From positions 58,636 through 122,635 of the forward strand of contig JAQBTV010000002.1 of the NCBI GenBank assembly GCA_027624715.1: DNA of 64,000 nt. Reading direction: 5' to 3'. The notes below the pieces were generated by a model. The model did no database searches and was not told where the DNA came from. It saw only the letters and a program-made list of their open reading frames with translations. This document shows, piece after piece, positions 35,082 to 43,710 of this stretch. The number at the start of each line of letters is the position of its first letter. Position 1 is the stretch's first letter. Source of the stretch: Pseudomonadota bacterium (GTDB taxonomy: Bacteria > Pseudomonadota > Gammaproteobacteria > Burkholderiales > Eutrophovitaceae). The position numbers and the translations under genes were made by a program.

Positions 35082-35107
35082 ATTAAGTTGTAGTTTTCAT
35101 GAAATAG

Positions 35108-35134
35108 AAAGGCCCGCTAAATGCGGGCTTTTTG
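35108..35134 (+). terminator. Intrinsic terminator after rpmG
   Basis: GCCCGC (35112-35117), loop TAAAT, GCGGGC (35123-35128) and a TTTTT run. A second small hairpin, GTTGCC/GGCAAC at 35134-35148, follows directly. Confidence 0.9.
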
Positions 35135-35293
35135 TTGCCAAAGGCAACTTTAGAAGAAAATGGACGCTTACGAGTTATTCAAGAATTAATGTTTGTAACT
35201 CATCACGATAGATTGATTAAGTTTGGTAATTATTTACATGAACCTATCGAAGAATACTCAATTGAAGACTTGTATCTGTTCACTAATATTTAG
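35135..35293 (+). CDS. Possible small protein, unrecognised
   Basis: An open frame from TTG 35135 to TAG 35291-35293 gives 52 codons with protein-like composition (LEENGRLRVIQELMFVTHHD, later EEYSIEDLYLFTNI). The first ATG is at 35189, leaving 34 residues. It begins inside the terminator region of rpmG and ends directly before the convergent desaturase gene, with no clear ribosome site for the TTG. It could be the worn tail of an older gene. I do not recognise it. Confidence 0.2.
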   Translation: MPKATLEENGRLRVIQELMFVTHHDRLIKFGNYLHEPIEEYSIEDLYLFTNI

Positions 35294-36487
35294 CTAGGCA
35301 TACCGGCGCAAGAGATAGGAAAAGTCTTTCAATGCTGTAATACCCGATGTTTCAGCTCGTTTGCACCAGTCTTCGAGGCGCTCTACCAATTGCTCTTTAG
35401 ACGCCGTCGACTTAATCCACAGCTCGGACAATTCGTCCCGCATTTTCACAATCGTTCTTAATGTTTTACTCTTCTCCCCAAATTGCTTAAGTCGTTCTAA
35501 GTCAGTGGGGCTCAAAAACTTTTGATCAAAAGATAACCATTTTCCGATGTCGGGTCTTTTGAATCGATGTAGCTCGGCAATGTGTTTTATCTCCGCCACA
35601 CATGTGGCCTTAATGGAGTTAGAGTATTGAGCCAACACATCCCAACGATGTGTGATGATGGCTTGAAGATTTTTGTCATCAATGCTTTGTGGCGAGTCTG
35701 ATAATTGAACCTTTGCAGCCATACGTTTTACAGTGGCAAGTCCAACTATCTCCATCAGACGGATATACAGCCAGCCTATATCAAACTCGTACCATCGGGA
35801 CGAAAGCTTGGCTGATGACGCATAGGCATGATGATTGTTGTGTAACTCTTCACCACCGATCAGTATGCCCCACGGAATAATGTTCGTGCTTGCGTCATTA
35901 ACGTTGAAATTACGGTAACCAAGGACGTGCCCAACGCCATTAATTACTCCGGCGGCAAAAAGAGGAATCCAAATCATCTGAACCGCCCAAATTGTAATTC
36001 CGATCGCACCGAAGAGTATTAAGTCGATAACAAGCATTGTGACAATTCCGATCGTTTCGTGTTTCTTGTAGAGACGCCTCTCAATCCAATCATCAGGTGT
36101 ACCATGACCGAATTTGTCGATTGTTTCCTGATTTTTAGCCTCTTTTTTGTATAACTCGGCGCCTTCAGTAAAGACTTTCTTTAATCCCAGTGTTTGTGGG
36201 CTGTGAGGGTCTTCCTCTGTTTCACATCTCGCGTGATGTTTCCGATGAATTGCAGTCCATTGTTGCGTGACCATACCCGTTGTTAGCCAAAGCCAGAAGC
36301 GGAAAAAATGAGTGACGACAGGGTGAAGGTCTAGTGCTCGGTGAGCAGAGTGTCGATGTAGGTAAATCGTTACTGCCGCAATGGTTATGTGTGTAAGACC
36401 CAAAGCGGTGAGAATATAGCCCCACCAAGGTAAATCAATGAGTCCGCTAGTCCATGTCGACGCTTGGGCAATAGTTGCTAAGTCCAT
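35294..36487 (-). CDS. Fatty acid desaturase, acyl-CoA delta-9 type
   Basis: 397 residues. The three histidine boxes that bind the di-iron centre are all present: HRHSAHRALD near 45, HRKHHARCE near 83 and HNNHHAY near 217, set among four hydrophobic spans. The front two thirds correspond to a delta-9 acyl desaturase; the C-terminal 130 residues form a mostly helical, charged extension (QLVERLEDWCKRAE) beyond the catalytic core. Introduces a cis double bond into membrane acyl chains. Transcribed alone on the minus strand. Confidence 0.92.
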   Translation of the reverse strand: MDLATIAQASTWTSGLIDLPWWGYILTALGLTHITIAAVTIYLHRHSAHRALDLHPVVTHFFRFWLWLTTGMVTQQWTAIHRKHHARCETEEDPHSPQTLGLKKVFTEGAELYKKEAKNQETIDKFGHGTPDDWIERRLYKKHETIGIVTMLVIDLILFGAIGITIWAVQMIWIPLFAAGVINGVGHVLGYRNFNVNDASTNIIPWGILIGGEELHNNHHAYASSAKLSSRWYEFDIGWLYIRLMEIVGLATVKRMAAKVQLSDSPQSIDDKNLQAIITHRWDVLAQYSNSIKATCVAEIKHIAELHRFKRPDIGKWLSFDQKFLSPTDLERLKQFGEKSKTLRTIVKMRDELSELWIKSTASKEQLVERLEDWCKRAETSGITALKDFSYLLRRYA

Positions 36488-36620
36488 TCAATATCCTCAT
36501 TTATGACGCGTTATCCAGCATTTTAAACCAACTGAGCGATAGAAATATTAAAATTTAACTCCCTACGACCTCAAAAGTGCTGAATTGTTCTCTTTTAATT
36601 AGGGTTTTCTTTTGGCGTGG

Positions 36621-37880
36621 CTAAAGCGCCTTCAATACAGCAGAGAAAAAACCATCACATCCATGGATATTTGGCAACAGTCTTAAGTATGGGGCCGATT
36701 CTATATAAATTCCATCAATAGCGAGTGCTTCGGCCGCATTAACAAGCTCGAATTTGCCTGGGTGGTCCTCCATAAAGCGCTCAACTACGGACTCATTTTC
36801 ATCGCGAAGTAGGCTGCAGGTCCCATACACGATTAATCCCCCCAGTTTCACCAATTTACTCGCGGAACTCAGAATTCTGAATTGTTTTTCGCTCATCGAG
36901 GTAATATCTTGTTCTTTTTGTCGCCATTTCATGTCGGGGTTACGCCGCAACGTGCCTAATCCGCTGCAGGGGGCATCAATCAAGACGCGATCAATTTTAC
37001 CAGTAAGCCTTTGAATTCTGGGATCAGTTTCGCTGCCGATTAACTGCGGGTGGACGTTTGATAATCCGGACCTTTTTAATCGAGGTTTTAAACGCTCTAA
37101 TCGTTTGGCTGACACATCGAAAGCATAAAGACGACCTGTGTTGCTCATCATCGCACCGAGTGCCAGTGTTTTTCCGCCGGCTCCTGCGCAGAAATCCACG
37201 ACCATCTGACCTCTTTTTGCGCCTACAAGTTGCGCGAGTATTTGGCTTCCTTCATCCTGCACCTCAATATGCCCCTCAAGAAATAGCCTGTGTTTTTGTA
37301 GTTCGAAATTGTCTTTGAGGCGTATGCCATGAGGTGAGAGTAATGTGGGTGTTGCCTCGATGCCTTCGACCGCTAATTCAGCCAACACTTTGTCTCGAGA
37401 TGATCGAATTAAATTCACGCGTAGATCAAACGGCGCCTTGCGCAGTAAGGATTGCGCAAGACTTGAACCCTCATCGGAGCCATATTGTGTTTCAATTTTT
37501 CGCCATAACCAATCCGGTAGAGAATAGCGCTCTTGAATACTGAGCTCACCTGGGCGTTCATCACAGAGTCGTTGTATGTCTTTGTGCCATCTTGCCGCAA
37601 CTTTGCTTTTGAGAGATTTGAGTGACAAACCAAAGACCTTATTCAAGGCGGCGAGACAAAGCATCAGTGCGTCTTCTGATCCCGAAGTCTTTTCCAAGTA
37701 TATTTTGTTTCGGATGACGCTATAGGCCACATCAGCAACGACCGGACGTTCATGACTACCCAAGTCTCTATTATTTCTGAAATAGCTGGATAGTATTGAA
37801 TCTGCTGGAGACGTGAATTTCAATATTTCGGTGGTCGCTGCAACGGCAGCATCGAAGACTTTTGGGCTCAGTGCTTCCAC
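36621..37880 (-). CDS. rsmB: RsmB/NOP family rRNA cytosine-C5 methyltransferase
   Basis: 419 residues, matching 16S rRNA m5C967 methyltransferases. An N-terminal NusB-like helical region is followed by the SAM-binding motif DFCAGAGGKTLALGAM near 232. The DAPCSGLGTLRRNPDMKWR motif and the catalytic cysteine in VYGTCSLLRDENE come later. The start GTG at 37880 overlaps the stop of the DUF3108 gene as TAGTG, implying coupled translation. The exact target base is inferred from family membership only. Confidence 0.9.
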   Translation of the reverse strand: MEALSPKVFDAAVAATTEILKFTSPADSILSSYFRNNRDLGSHERPVVADVAYSVIRNKIYLEKTSGSEDALMLCLAALNKVFGLSLKSLKSKVAARWHKDIQRLCDERPGELSIQERYSLPDWLWRKIETQYGSDEGSSLAQSLLRKAPFDLRVNLIRSSRDKVLAELAVEGIEATPTLLSPHGIRLKDNFELQKHRLFLEGHIEVQDEGSQILAQLVGAKRGQMVVDFCAGAGGKTLALGAMMSNTGRLYAFDVSAKRLERLKPRLKRSGLSNVHPQLIGSETDPRIQRLTGKIDRVLIDAPCSGLGTLRRNPDMKWRQKEQDITSMSEKQFRILSSASKLVKLGGLIVYGTCSLLRDENESVVERFMEDHPGKFELVNAAEALAIDGIYIESAPYLRLLPNIHGCDGFFSAVLKAL

Positions 37881-38596
37881 TAATTTGTGGTCAGAGTCTG
37901 AACAGTAGACTCGATGACATTCCCTTTCTTGTCAACAAATCGGATTTTTATGGGTAATAAATCGTGTTGATGTGACAACCAAAATTCAAACTGCTGATCG
38001 ATGTCGTTGTCGACGACTTTTTTGAAGTGCGCTACTTTTAGCGCGCCAATTGCTGTTTTAATTACATCATCGTCCCTACGCTCGTATTGGTAGAGCTTGA
38101 ATCGTCTGCCATCGGTAATATAAATAGATGATTTCATGGGTAGTTTCTTTTTAAAAGCAAAGAGGTAGGGCAGTGTTGCTTGATCCGCGCTCTCAGCAAT
38201 CAGCGGTAACGTTTGTTGACCATCCTGCGTTACTAGCGTTACTTCTTGCTTCTCCCAATCAAAGTTAGCTTCGCTGCGTCCCTTTTTTTTGTTCCCCTCT
38301 TCGCTAAAATATTTAGGAGTGAGTCCAGCCGCAGAAACGAGTCCTCTACTTTTGCGCTTGATCTCGTCAAGATATAGTGACGCTAGTCCTTTGGGAATAA
38401 TTTGACTAGTCAGCGTGTAGGAGCCTGAGTCGTGTTGGAGGGTGTCGATGCCTCGCCCAATTTTTAGGCTGCCCATAGTGACCTCAAATACAATCCTTAC
38501 TGTTGGAGGCGGCGCGGCTTGCGCTGTATTTATGAACTCAAGGCTCATCAATGTAAAAAATACACAAAAGAAGTCAGATCCTGTTTTGAGGCTCAA
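37880..38596 (-). CDS. DUF3108 family exported protein
   Basis: 238 residues with an N-terminal hydrophobic signal (FFCVFFTLMSLEFINTAQA) and a beta-rich domain of the DUF3108 type; GLASLYLDEIKRKSRGLVSA and AGLTPKYFSEEGNKKKGR are typical. Function unknown, probably periplasmic. The start used is TTG 38596, 9 nt after AAGG. It sits 6 nt downstream of purN and overlaps rsmB by one base, an arrangement I associate with betaproteobacteria. Confidence 0.82.
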   Translation of the reverse strand: MSLKTGSDFFCVFFTLMSLEFINTAQAAPPPTVRIVFEVTMGSLKIGRGIDTLQHDSGSYTLTSQIIPKGLASLYLDEIKRKSRGLVSAAGLTPKYFSEEGNKKKGRSEANFDWEKQEVTLVTQDGQQTLPLIAESADQATLPYLFAFKKKLPMKSSIYITDGRRFKLYQYERRDDDVIKTAIGALKVAHFKKVVDNDIDQQFEFWLSHQHDLLPIKIRFVDKKGNVIESTVQTLTTN

Positions 38597-38602
38597 CGCA
38601 AA

Positions 38603-39229
38603 TTACCTTTGAAAGCTAAAACTGTCATCAATAATCGATGGATCTAATGTGACGCGGTTAGCTTTCATTGTACAGTGTCCATCTAAAACCCATGTGACCG
38701 TTTTAGGCAGAATCTTGTGTTCAAGGATGAGAACGCGATCGGCGAGCGTTTGAGGGGTATCGTTTGGTCTGACCCAAAGCGCGGCTTGCGCAATAATGGG
38801 GCCCTCATCAAGGTTAGGGGTTACGAAGTGAACGGTACAGCCGTGCAGTTTTACGCCTTCTGTAATTGCTCTTTCGTGGGTGTTTAGCCCTCGAAACGCG
38901 GGCAGTAAAGAGGGGTGGATATTGATCATTTTCCCAGGAAAGCGCGTTACCAGGCCGGCCGTTAGAATTCTCATAAATCCAGCCAGTACAACAAGGTCTG
39001 GCTGGATTGCAGCTATGGCGTCCCCCAAGGCCTCATCGAAGGAGTGGCGATCAGCATAGTCACGGTGATTGACAACGCAGGTATTGATGTTCCGTGCCTC
39101 AGCGAAGGTCAAGCCCGCAGCATTTGGATTGTTGCTGATGACGCCGCAAATTTCATAAGGTAACTGTGCGTCAACAATGGCTTGCATGTTGGTACCGCGT
39201 CCAGATATCAAGATGGCTATTTTTTTCAT
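38603..39229 (-). CDS. purN: Phosphoribosylglycinamide formyltransferase 1
   Basis: 208 residues. Transfers formyl from 10-formyltetrahydrofolate to GAR in purine synthesis. The N terminus has ISGRGTNMQAIVDA for phosphate binding. The catalytic Asn and His are in MINIHPSLLPAF near 105, and the Asp in TPNLDEGPIIAQ near 142. It lies 22 nt downstream of purM, the next pathway enzyme, on the same strand. Confidence 0.97.
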   Translation of the reverse strand: MKKIAILISGRGTNMQAIVDAQLPYEICGVISNNPNAAGLTFAEARNINTCVVNHRDYADRHSFDEALGDAIAAIQPDLVVLAGFMRILTAGLVTRFPGKMINIHPSLLPAFRGLNTHERAITEGVKLHGCTVHFVTPNLDEGPIIAQAALWVRPNDTPQTLADRVLILEHKILPKTVTWVLDGHCTMKANRVTLDPSIIDDSFSFQR

Positions 39230-39251
39230 GAGATCTGCGCCGTATACTCGG

Positions 39252-40289
39252 TTAAGTCTTGATAAGACGTGTTTGGTGCTCCGTTCCTTGTCTGTCTAAA
39301 ACGCTTCCAATTCGAAATACGGTTTCACCTGCTGATTCAAGCATACGGATTAGAGTGTCCGCATGCTCTGGAGCACAAACTACTACCATGCCTATCCCGC
39401 AATTAAACACCCGAAGCATTTCTTCGTCGTCAACATTTCCATTTTTCTGAATCCACGTAAATAGATCGCTTCTTGGCCAGGCATGGACGTCAATTTCCGC
39501 AATGAGATTTTTGGGGAGTATTCTTGGGACGTTCTCAGTGATCCCACCGCCCGTTATGTGGGCGAGACCTTTAATCGTTCCTGTTTTGATAGCTTCTAGA
39601 ACGGGGCGAACATAAATTCGCGTTGGCTCAATGAGTAAGTCTCCAAGCGTCTTTTCCCCAATAATTTGATCGAGTTTAGCTCCAGATTTTGAGATTATTT
39701 TACGGATTAAAGAGTACCCATTTGAATGAGCGCCACTGCTGCTTAGCCCTAGAAGTACATCACCGTTGGAGATGTCTGCGCCTGAGATAATTTGGTCTTT
39801 TTCTACGGCGCCCACTGCAAATCCAGCTAGATCGTATTCGTCACCAGAGTACATTCCTGGCATTTCTGCGGTCTCTCCGCCAATGAGCGCGCATCCGGCC
39901 TGCCTACATCCTTGCGCGATACCGGAAATAACATCTGTTGCTCTTGAGACGTCAAGTTTTCCACAAGAAAAATAATCGAGGAAGAATAAAGGTTCGGCCC
40001 CTTGTACCAAAATGTCATTGACGCTCATTGCGACCAGATCGATTCCAATGGTGTCGTGTCGTTCAAGGTCCAACGCGATTTTTAATTTGGTTCCCACGCC
40101 ATCTGTTCCTGTAACAAGAACCGGATTTTTATAGCCTTTTGGAAGTTCAAATAAAGCACCAAATCCGCCGATGCCCCCGAGCGTGCCGTCTCTATTTGTC
40201 CTAGCTGCTAGCGGTTTGATATTTTTGACAAGTTGCTCGCCAGCGTCTATGTCGACTCCAGCTTCCTTGTATGAGAGTTTTTCGTTCAT
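39252..40289 (-). CDS. purM: Phosphoribosylformylglycinamidine cyclo-ligase (AIR synthetase)
   Basis: Closes the imidazole ring in purine synthesis using ATP. Starting at the ATG at 40287-40289 gives 345 residues, equal to E. coli PurM, and begins [18 protein letters not shown]; an upstream TTG at 40373 would add 28 residues not usual for the family. Seen: [39 protein letters not shown] and [13 protein letters not shown]. Divergent from hda; the 226-nt gap between them must hold both promoters, but I see no convincing hexamer pair there. Confidence 0.96.
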   Translation of the reverse strand: MNEKLSYKEAGVDIDAGEQLVKNIKPLAARTNRDGTLGGIGGFGALFELPKGYKNPVLVTGTDGVGTKLKIALDLERHDTIGIDLVAMSVNDILVQGAEPLFFLDYFSCGKLDVSRATDVISGIAQGCRQAGCALIGGETAEMPGMYSGDEYDLAGFAVGAVEKDQIISGADISNGDVLLGLSSSGAHSNGYSLIRKIISKSGAKLDQIIGEKTLGDLLIEPTRIYVRPVLEAIKTGTIKGLAHITGGGITENVPRILPKNLIAEIDVHAWPRSDLFTWIQKNGNVDDEEMLRVFNCGIGMVVVCAPEHADTLIRMLESAGETVFRIGSVLDRQGTEHQTRLIKT

Positions 40290-40515
40290 CACGATCGGTC
40301 GCTCGCTTAAGTCCTGACCCGCCAACAGAATTTTATGCAGGTCTTTTGGTTCGTTAACGTGATAATCAACCAAGGCCAGTCTCAGACCCTGATAGAATTC
40401 TCAGTATTGATATTGAATTCTACCTAAACTCACTCTGGTTTACTTTGTTACTTAGCGCTGCGTGCCAAAGTGAGACACTTCAGAGAGAACTTACTCGCTA
40501 TATTATTAGCGGTTA

Positions 40516-41202
40516 ATGAAACGACCAATGCATCAACTTGCTTTTCAACTGAAAACGGCACCGCCTCCTTCGCTCGACAATTTTGTTGTTGGGCAGAACC
40601 GCGAGCTTTTATCGACTATAGGAAAGTTTTTGCTTGGTCGGGAAGAGGTTCGGTTTATGTATCTTTGGGGTTTGGAAGGATCGGGGAAGACGCATTTGTT
40701 GCGAGCTGTTGGAGCCGCTTGGCAAGATTCAGGTAAGCAGACTTCTTATGGTTTGAGCTTGGATCATTCGGATCCTCTGGATGATCAGCTCTGTGTGTGT
40801 GTTGATGGAGTAGACCGCTTAGATGGGGATGAGCAAATCGAATTTTTTAATGTTTATAACGAGATAAGAGATTGCGGTGGACGCATGTTTGTTAACGGGC
40901 GGCAACCTTTATCCGGGCTAAGTCTTAGGCCAGATGTGCTCACTCGGCTTGGCTGGGGTTTGGTGTATCAAATCTTCCCATTGGATGATATTCAAAAAAA
41001 AGAGGCTATGGTGGAGTATGCGAAACTGCGTGGATTTGACATTTCCCCAGAGGTCATTGCGTTTGTCTTAGCGCGGCATCCTCGTGATTTGACGAGTCTT
41101 GTAGCGTTGCTCGATGGTTTAGATCGATATTCTATGGAGCTTAAAAGGGGCATCACGATTCCCTTAGTCAAATCATTTTTTGCGTTGGGAGATCTAGTTT
41201 GA
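40516..41202 (+). CDS. hda: DnaA regulatory inactivator Hda
   Basis: 228 residues related to DnaA domain III. With the beta clamp, Hda promotes ATP hydrolysis by DnaA after initiation. Near the N terminus HQLAFQLKTAPPPSLDNFVV contains the clamp-binding type motif QLAFQL. Walker A is LEGSGKTHLLRAV, and the Walker B-like strand is LCVCVDGVDRLDGDEQ. The C-terminal RHPRDLTSLVALLDGLDRYS carries the sensor region. First gene of the hda-HAD-ABC block, divergent from purM, as in betaproteobacteria. Confidence 0.94.
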   Translation: MKRPMHQLAFQLKTAPPPSLDNFVVGQNRELLSTIGKFLLGREEVRFMYLWGLEGSGKTHLLRAVGAAWQDSGKQTSYGLSLDHSDPLDDQLCVCVDGVDRLDGDEQIEFFNVYNEIRDCGGRMFVNGRQPLSGLSLRPDVLTRLGWGLVYQIFPLDDIQKKEAMVEYAKLRGFDISPEVIAFVLARHPRDLTSLVALLDGLDRYSMELKRGITIPLVKSFFALGDLV

Positions 41203-41237
41203 TGGTTTTCGATGTTTAAGTTAATTAAGGTCAACGT

Positions 41238-41903
41238 ATGAAGCTGGTTCTTTTTGATCTCGATAACACATTGCTTGATGGTGATAGCGATTATGAATGG
41301 GCGCAATTTCTTATCGAGAAGGGGATTCTTGATCGAGAAGAATACGAAAGTCGTAATCAGGATTTTTATTCAAAGTATCAAAACGGTACGCTTGATATTG
41401 CCGAGTTTTTGGATTTTCAATTGCGACCGTTAAGCAAGCATTCACGTATTCAATTGAATCAGTGGCACGATGAATATATGAGTTCGAAAGTGCGGCCCAT
41501 GATCACACAGGCGGCGCGTGATTTGGTGCTCCAGTTTTCAGGCGAATTAGTTGCTATCGTTACAGCGACCAATTCATTCATCACGCGACCCATAGCAGAT
41601 GAGTTCTTCATTGAACATCTCATTGCTACTGAGCCAGAAGAGATAGAGGGCGAATTCACAGGTAACGTTGTCGGAGAGCCGTCCTTTCGGGAGGGGAAGG
41701 TGAAGCGCGTGAATCAATGGTTGAACGCCATAGATTTGTCTTTGGCGAATTTTGAGGAAACTTTATTTTTTAGTGACTCGATTAACGATCTACCTCTACT
41801 TGATGTCGTACAAACACCAATAGCAGTTAATCCAGACCTGAAGTTGCTTGACCATGCGCGGTTAAATGGTTGGGAGGTGCTTAACTTGCACCGCAAACAA
41901 TAA
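41238..41903 (+). CDS. HAD-IB family hydrolase, SerB-like phosphatase
   Basis: 221 residues. The nucleophile motif is LFDLDNTLLDGDSDY at the N terminus, motif II is VAIVTATNSF near 110, and motif III/IV is GKVKRVNQW with FFSDSINDLPLL near 175. The helical cap and overall length match HAD-IB phosphatases found directly after hda in betaproteobacteria. Relatives dephosphorylate phosphoserine or histidinol phosphate. Follows hda by 35 nt and precedes the permease by 7 nt. Confidence 0.88.
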   Translation: MKLVLFDLDNTLLDGDSDYEWAQFLIEKGILDREEYESRNQDFYSKYQNGTLDIAEFLDFQLRPLSKHSRIQLNQWHDEYMSSKVRPMITQAARDLVLQFSGELVAIVTATNSFITRPIADEFFIEHLIATEPEEIEGEFTGNVVGEPSFREGKVKRVNQWLNAIDLSLANFEETLFFSDSINDLPLLDVVQTPIAVNPDLKLLDHARLNGWEVLNLHRKQ

Positions 41904-41910
41904 CCTTCTA

Positions 41911-42891
41911 ATGTTACGAATTGGTCAGTCGTCAGCATTATTTTTGGTAGCCTGCCTGAGTGTTTGTGTATCGATCGCGTGCATTAGTTTTGGTAGTGTG
42001 TCTATTCCGATCACAACGATTATTGATGGTATTCGCTCAGGTGAGGGGATTTATTGGACGGTAATCTCGCAGTTGAGATTTCCTAGGATTCTTGCTGCCT
42101 TTATTTCGGGCGCGCTACTCGCGATGTCTGGTTGTTTACTCCAAACTTTGTTACGTAATCCACTTGCGGATCCTTATATTTTTGGTATTTCCAGTGGTGC
42201 GTCTTTGGGTGTCCTTGGGGCGCTGGTGTTCGCGGTACCAGCTTATTCAATCGCGTTTGGATTTCTCGGGGGGGGGTTAGTGATTGTGCTGGTCGCATTA
42301 ATCGCCAGCAGGGGCGCAGATTGGAATCCTTATCGACTCATCCTGACAGGGGTGATGGTGTCGGCAGGCTTGAATGCACTGATCAGTTTGATTCTTGTGC
42401 TGTCTCCGCCAAATATGATGAAAGGTATGATTTTTTGGATGATGGGAGATCTGACCTACGCGCAACCTAGGGTTTGGGCTGGTGCGCTTGCGATCTTAAT
42501 TATCGTTGTTGGCGTTGTTTTTGGGCGAGCGCTTGATGCTATGTCGCTTGGATCTGAACGTGCGTTAGCTATTGGTGTTTCTGTGAAACGACTTGAATAT
42601 GCGATCTACCTTTTAGCCTCTTCAGCAGCCGTTGCCGTTGTGGTTGAGGGTGGGGCAATTGGTTTTGTCGGTCTTGTAGTACCGCATATGATTCGAATGA
42701 CTGGCGTTTGGTCGCATCGATATTTGATCCCGATGTCTGCTTGTGTCGGCGGTGCCATGGTGGCAGTTGCGGATACCTTAGCGCGGTCTGTTTGGGCGCC
42801 TCTACAATTACCTGTGGGCGTTATGACCGCTCTGATTGGCGTGCCCGTCCTGATTTACTTATTAAATAAGCGTAGCGATGTTAGAGACTAA
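41911..42891 (+). CDS. FecCD/BtuC-type ABC permease (cobalamin or siderophore uptake)
   Basis: 326 residues with about ten membrane spans. Family segments: LRFPRILAAFISGALLAMSG, LQTLLRNPLADPYIFGISSG, and GGAIGFVGLVVPHMIRMTG near the C terminus. These define permeases for vitamin B12 and iron siderophores. I start it at ATG 41911; the frame extends upstream to 41866 but overlaps the HAD gene. The ATPase gene overlaps its last 14 nt. No binding-protein gene is beside them. Confidence 0.9.
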   Translation: MLRIGQSSALFLVACLSVCVSIACISFGSVSIPITTIIDGIRSGEGIYWTVISQLRFPRILAAFISGALLAMSGCLLQTLLRNPLADPYIFGISSGASLGVLGALVFAVPAYSIAFGFLGGGLVIVLVALIASRGADWNPYRLILTGVMVSAGLNALISLILVLSPPNMMKGMIFWMMGDLTYAQPRVWAGALAILIIVVGVVFGRALDAMSLGSERALAIGVSVKRLEYAIYLLASSAAVAVVVEGGAIGFVGLVVPHMIRMTGVWSHRYLIPMSACVGGAMVAVADTLARSVWAPLQLPVGVMTALIGVPVLIYLLNKRSDVRD

Positions 42892-43642
42892 TGATCTGGC
42901 GGTTATGATTGGTGATAAGGTGCTTTTGAGTGACCTCTCTTTAGCAGTGGGTTTAGGTGAGAACTGGGCAATTTTGGGTGCTAATGGGACAGGTAAATCA
43001 TCTTTGTTGCGACTTTTAGCGGGCATTGATAAGCCGTTGAAGGGAAGAATCCTCGCCGATGGTGTTGCGACGCATGCGTTTCCGAAAAAATCCTTAGCGA
43101 GGCAGATTGGCTTACTACCCCAGTTTGAAGAGGATCATTATTGGGGGTGTGTGGAGGAGTATGTTGGGTTAGGACGTTATTCTCATGCGACTAGGCTTTG
43201 GGGTAAATCTGCTGATGATCAGATAATGACTCAACGAGCGCTAGAACATTTTGATATCTTGAGTTTGAGTGGCCGTGAATACCGTAGTTTGTCCGGCGGC
43301 GAGCGACAGCGCGTGCGTTTGGCCAGTTTAATGGCACAAGATCCGAAATTATTTCTTTGGGACGAGCCACTTGAAAATTTAGATTATTCTGGGCAGATGA
43401 AATTTTTATCGTGGGTTTGTGATCTAACACAAAAGAAAGATAAAGCCTCGATGATGGTAGTACACGACATCAATATGGTGAACCGTTTTTTTACGCACAC
43501 GCTGATGCTGTTTGCGGATGGGGCTCATTTTTCGGGTACTTGCAGTGAAACACTGACCCTTAGTAATTTAGAGGCTTTATATCTGACTCGGTTTGATCTG
43601 GTGATGCATGATGGTGCACGGCTGTTCGTTCCGATCTGCTGA
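42878..43642 (+). CDS. FecE/BtuD-type ABC ATP-binding protein
   Basis: 254 residues. Walker A is LGANGTGKSSLLRLLAG, the Q-loop is GLLPQFEED, the signature is LSGGERQRVRLASLMAQ, Walker B is LFLWDEPLENLDYSG and the switch histidine is in MVVHDINMVNR. Pairs with the permease whose gene it overlaps by 14 nt. Cobalamin or an iron chelate are the likely substrates. No cobalamin riboswitch is seen upstream, since the pair is embedded behind the HAD gene. Confidence 0.9.
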   Translation: MLETNDLAVMIGDKVLLSDLSLAVGLGENWAILGANGTGKSSLLRLLAGIDKPLKGRILADGVATHAFPKKSLARQIGLLPQFEEDHYWGCVEEYVGLGRYSHATRLWGKSADDQIMTQRALEHFDILSLSGREYRSLSGGERQRVRLASLMAQDPKLFLWDEPLENLDYSGQMKFLSWVCDLTQKKDKASMMVVHDINMVNRFFTHTLMLFADGAHFSGTCSETLTLSNLEALYLTRFDLVMHDGARLFVPIC

Positions 43643-43710
43643 AAGGGTGTACGTTATAATCCCCGTACAAGCACTAGGGTTAACCTGTCGAGATACAGTT
43701 CAATGAATCA

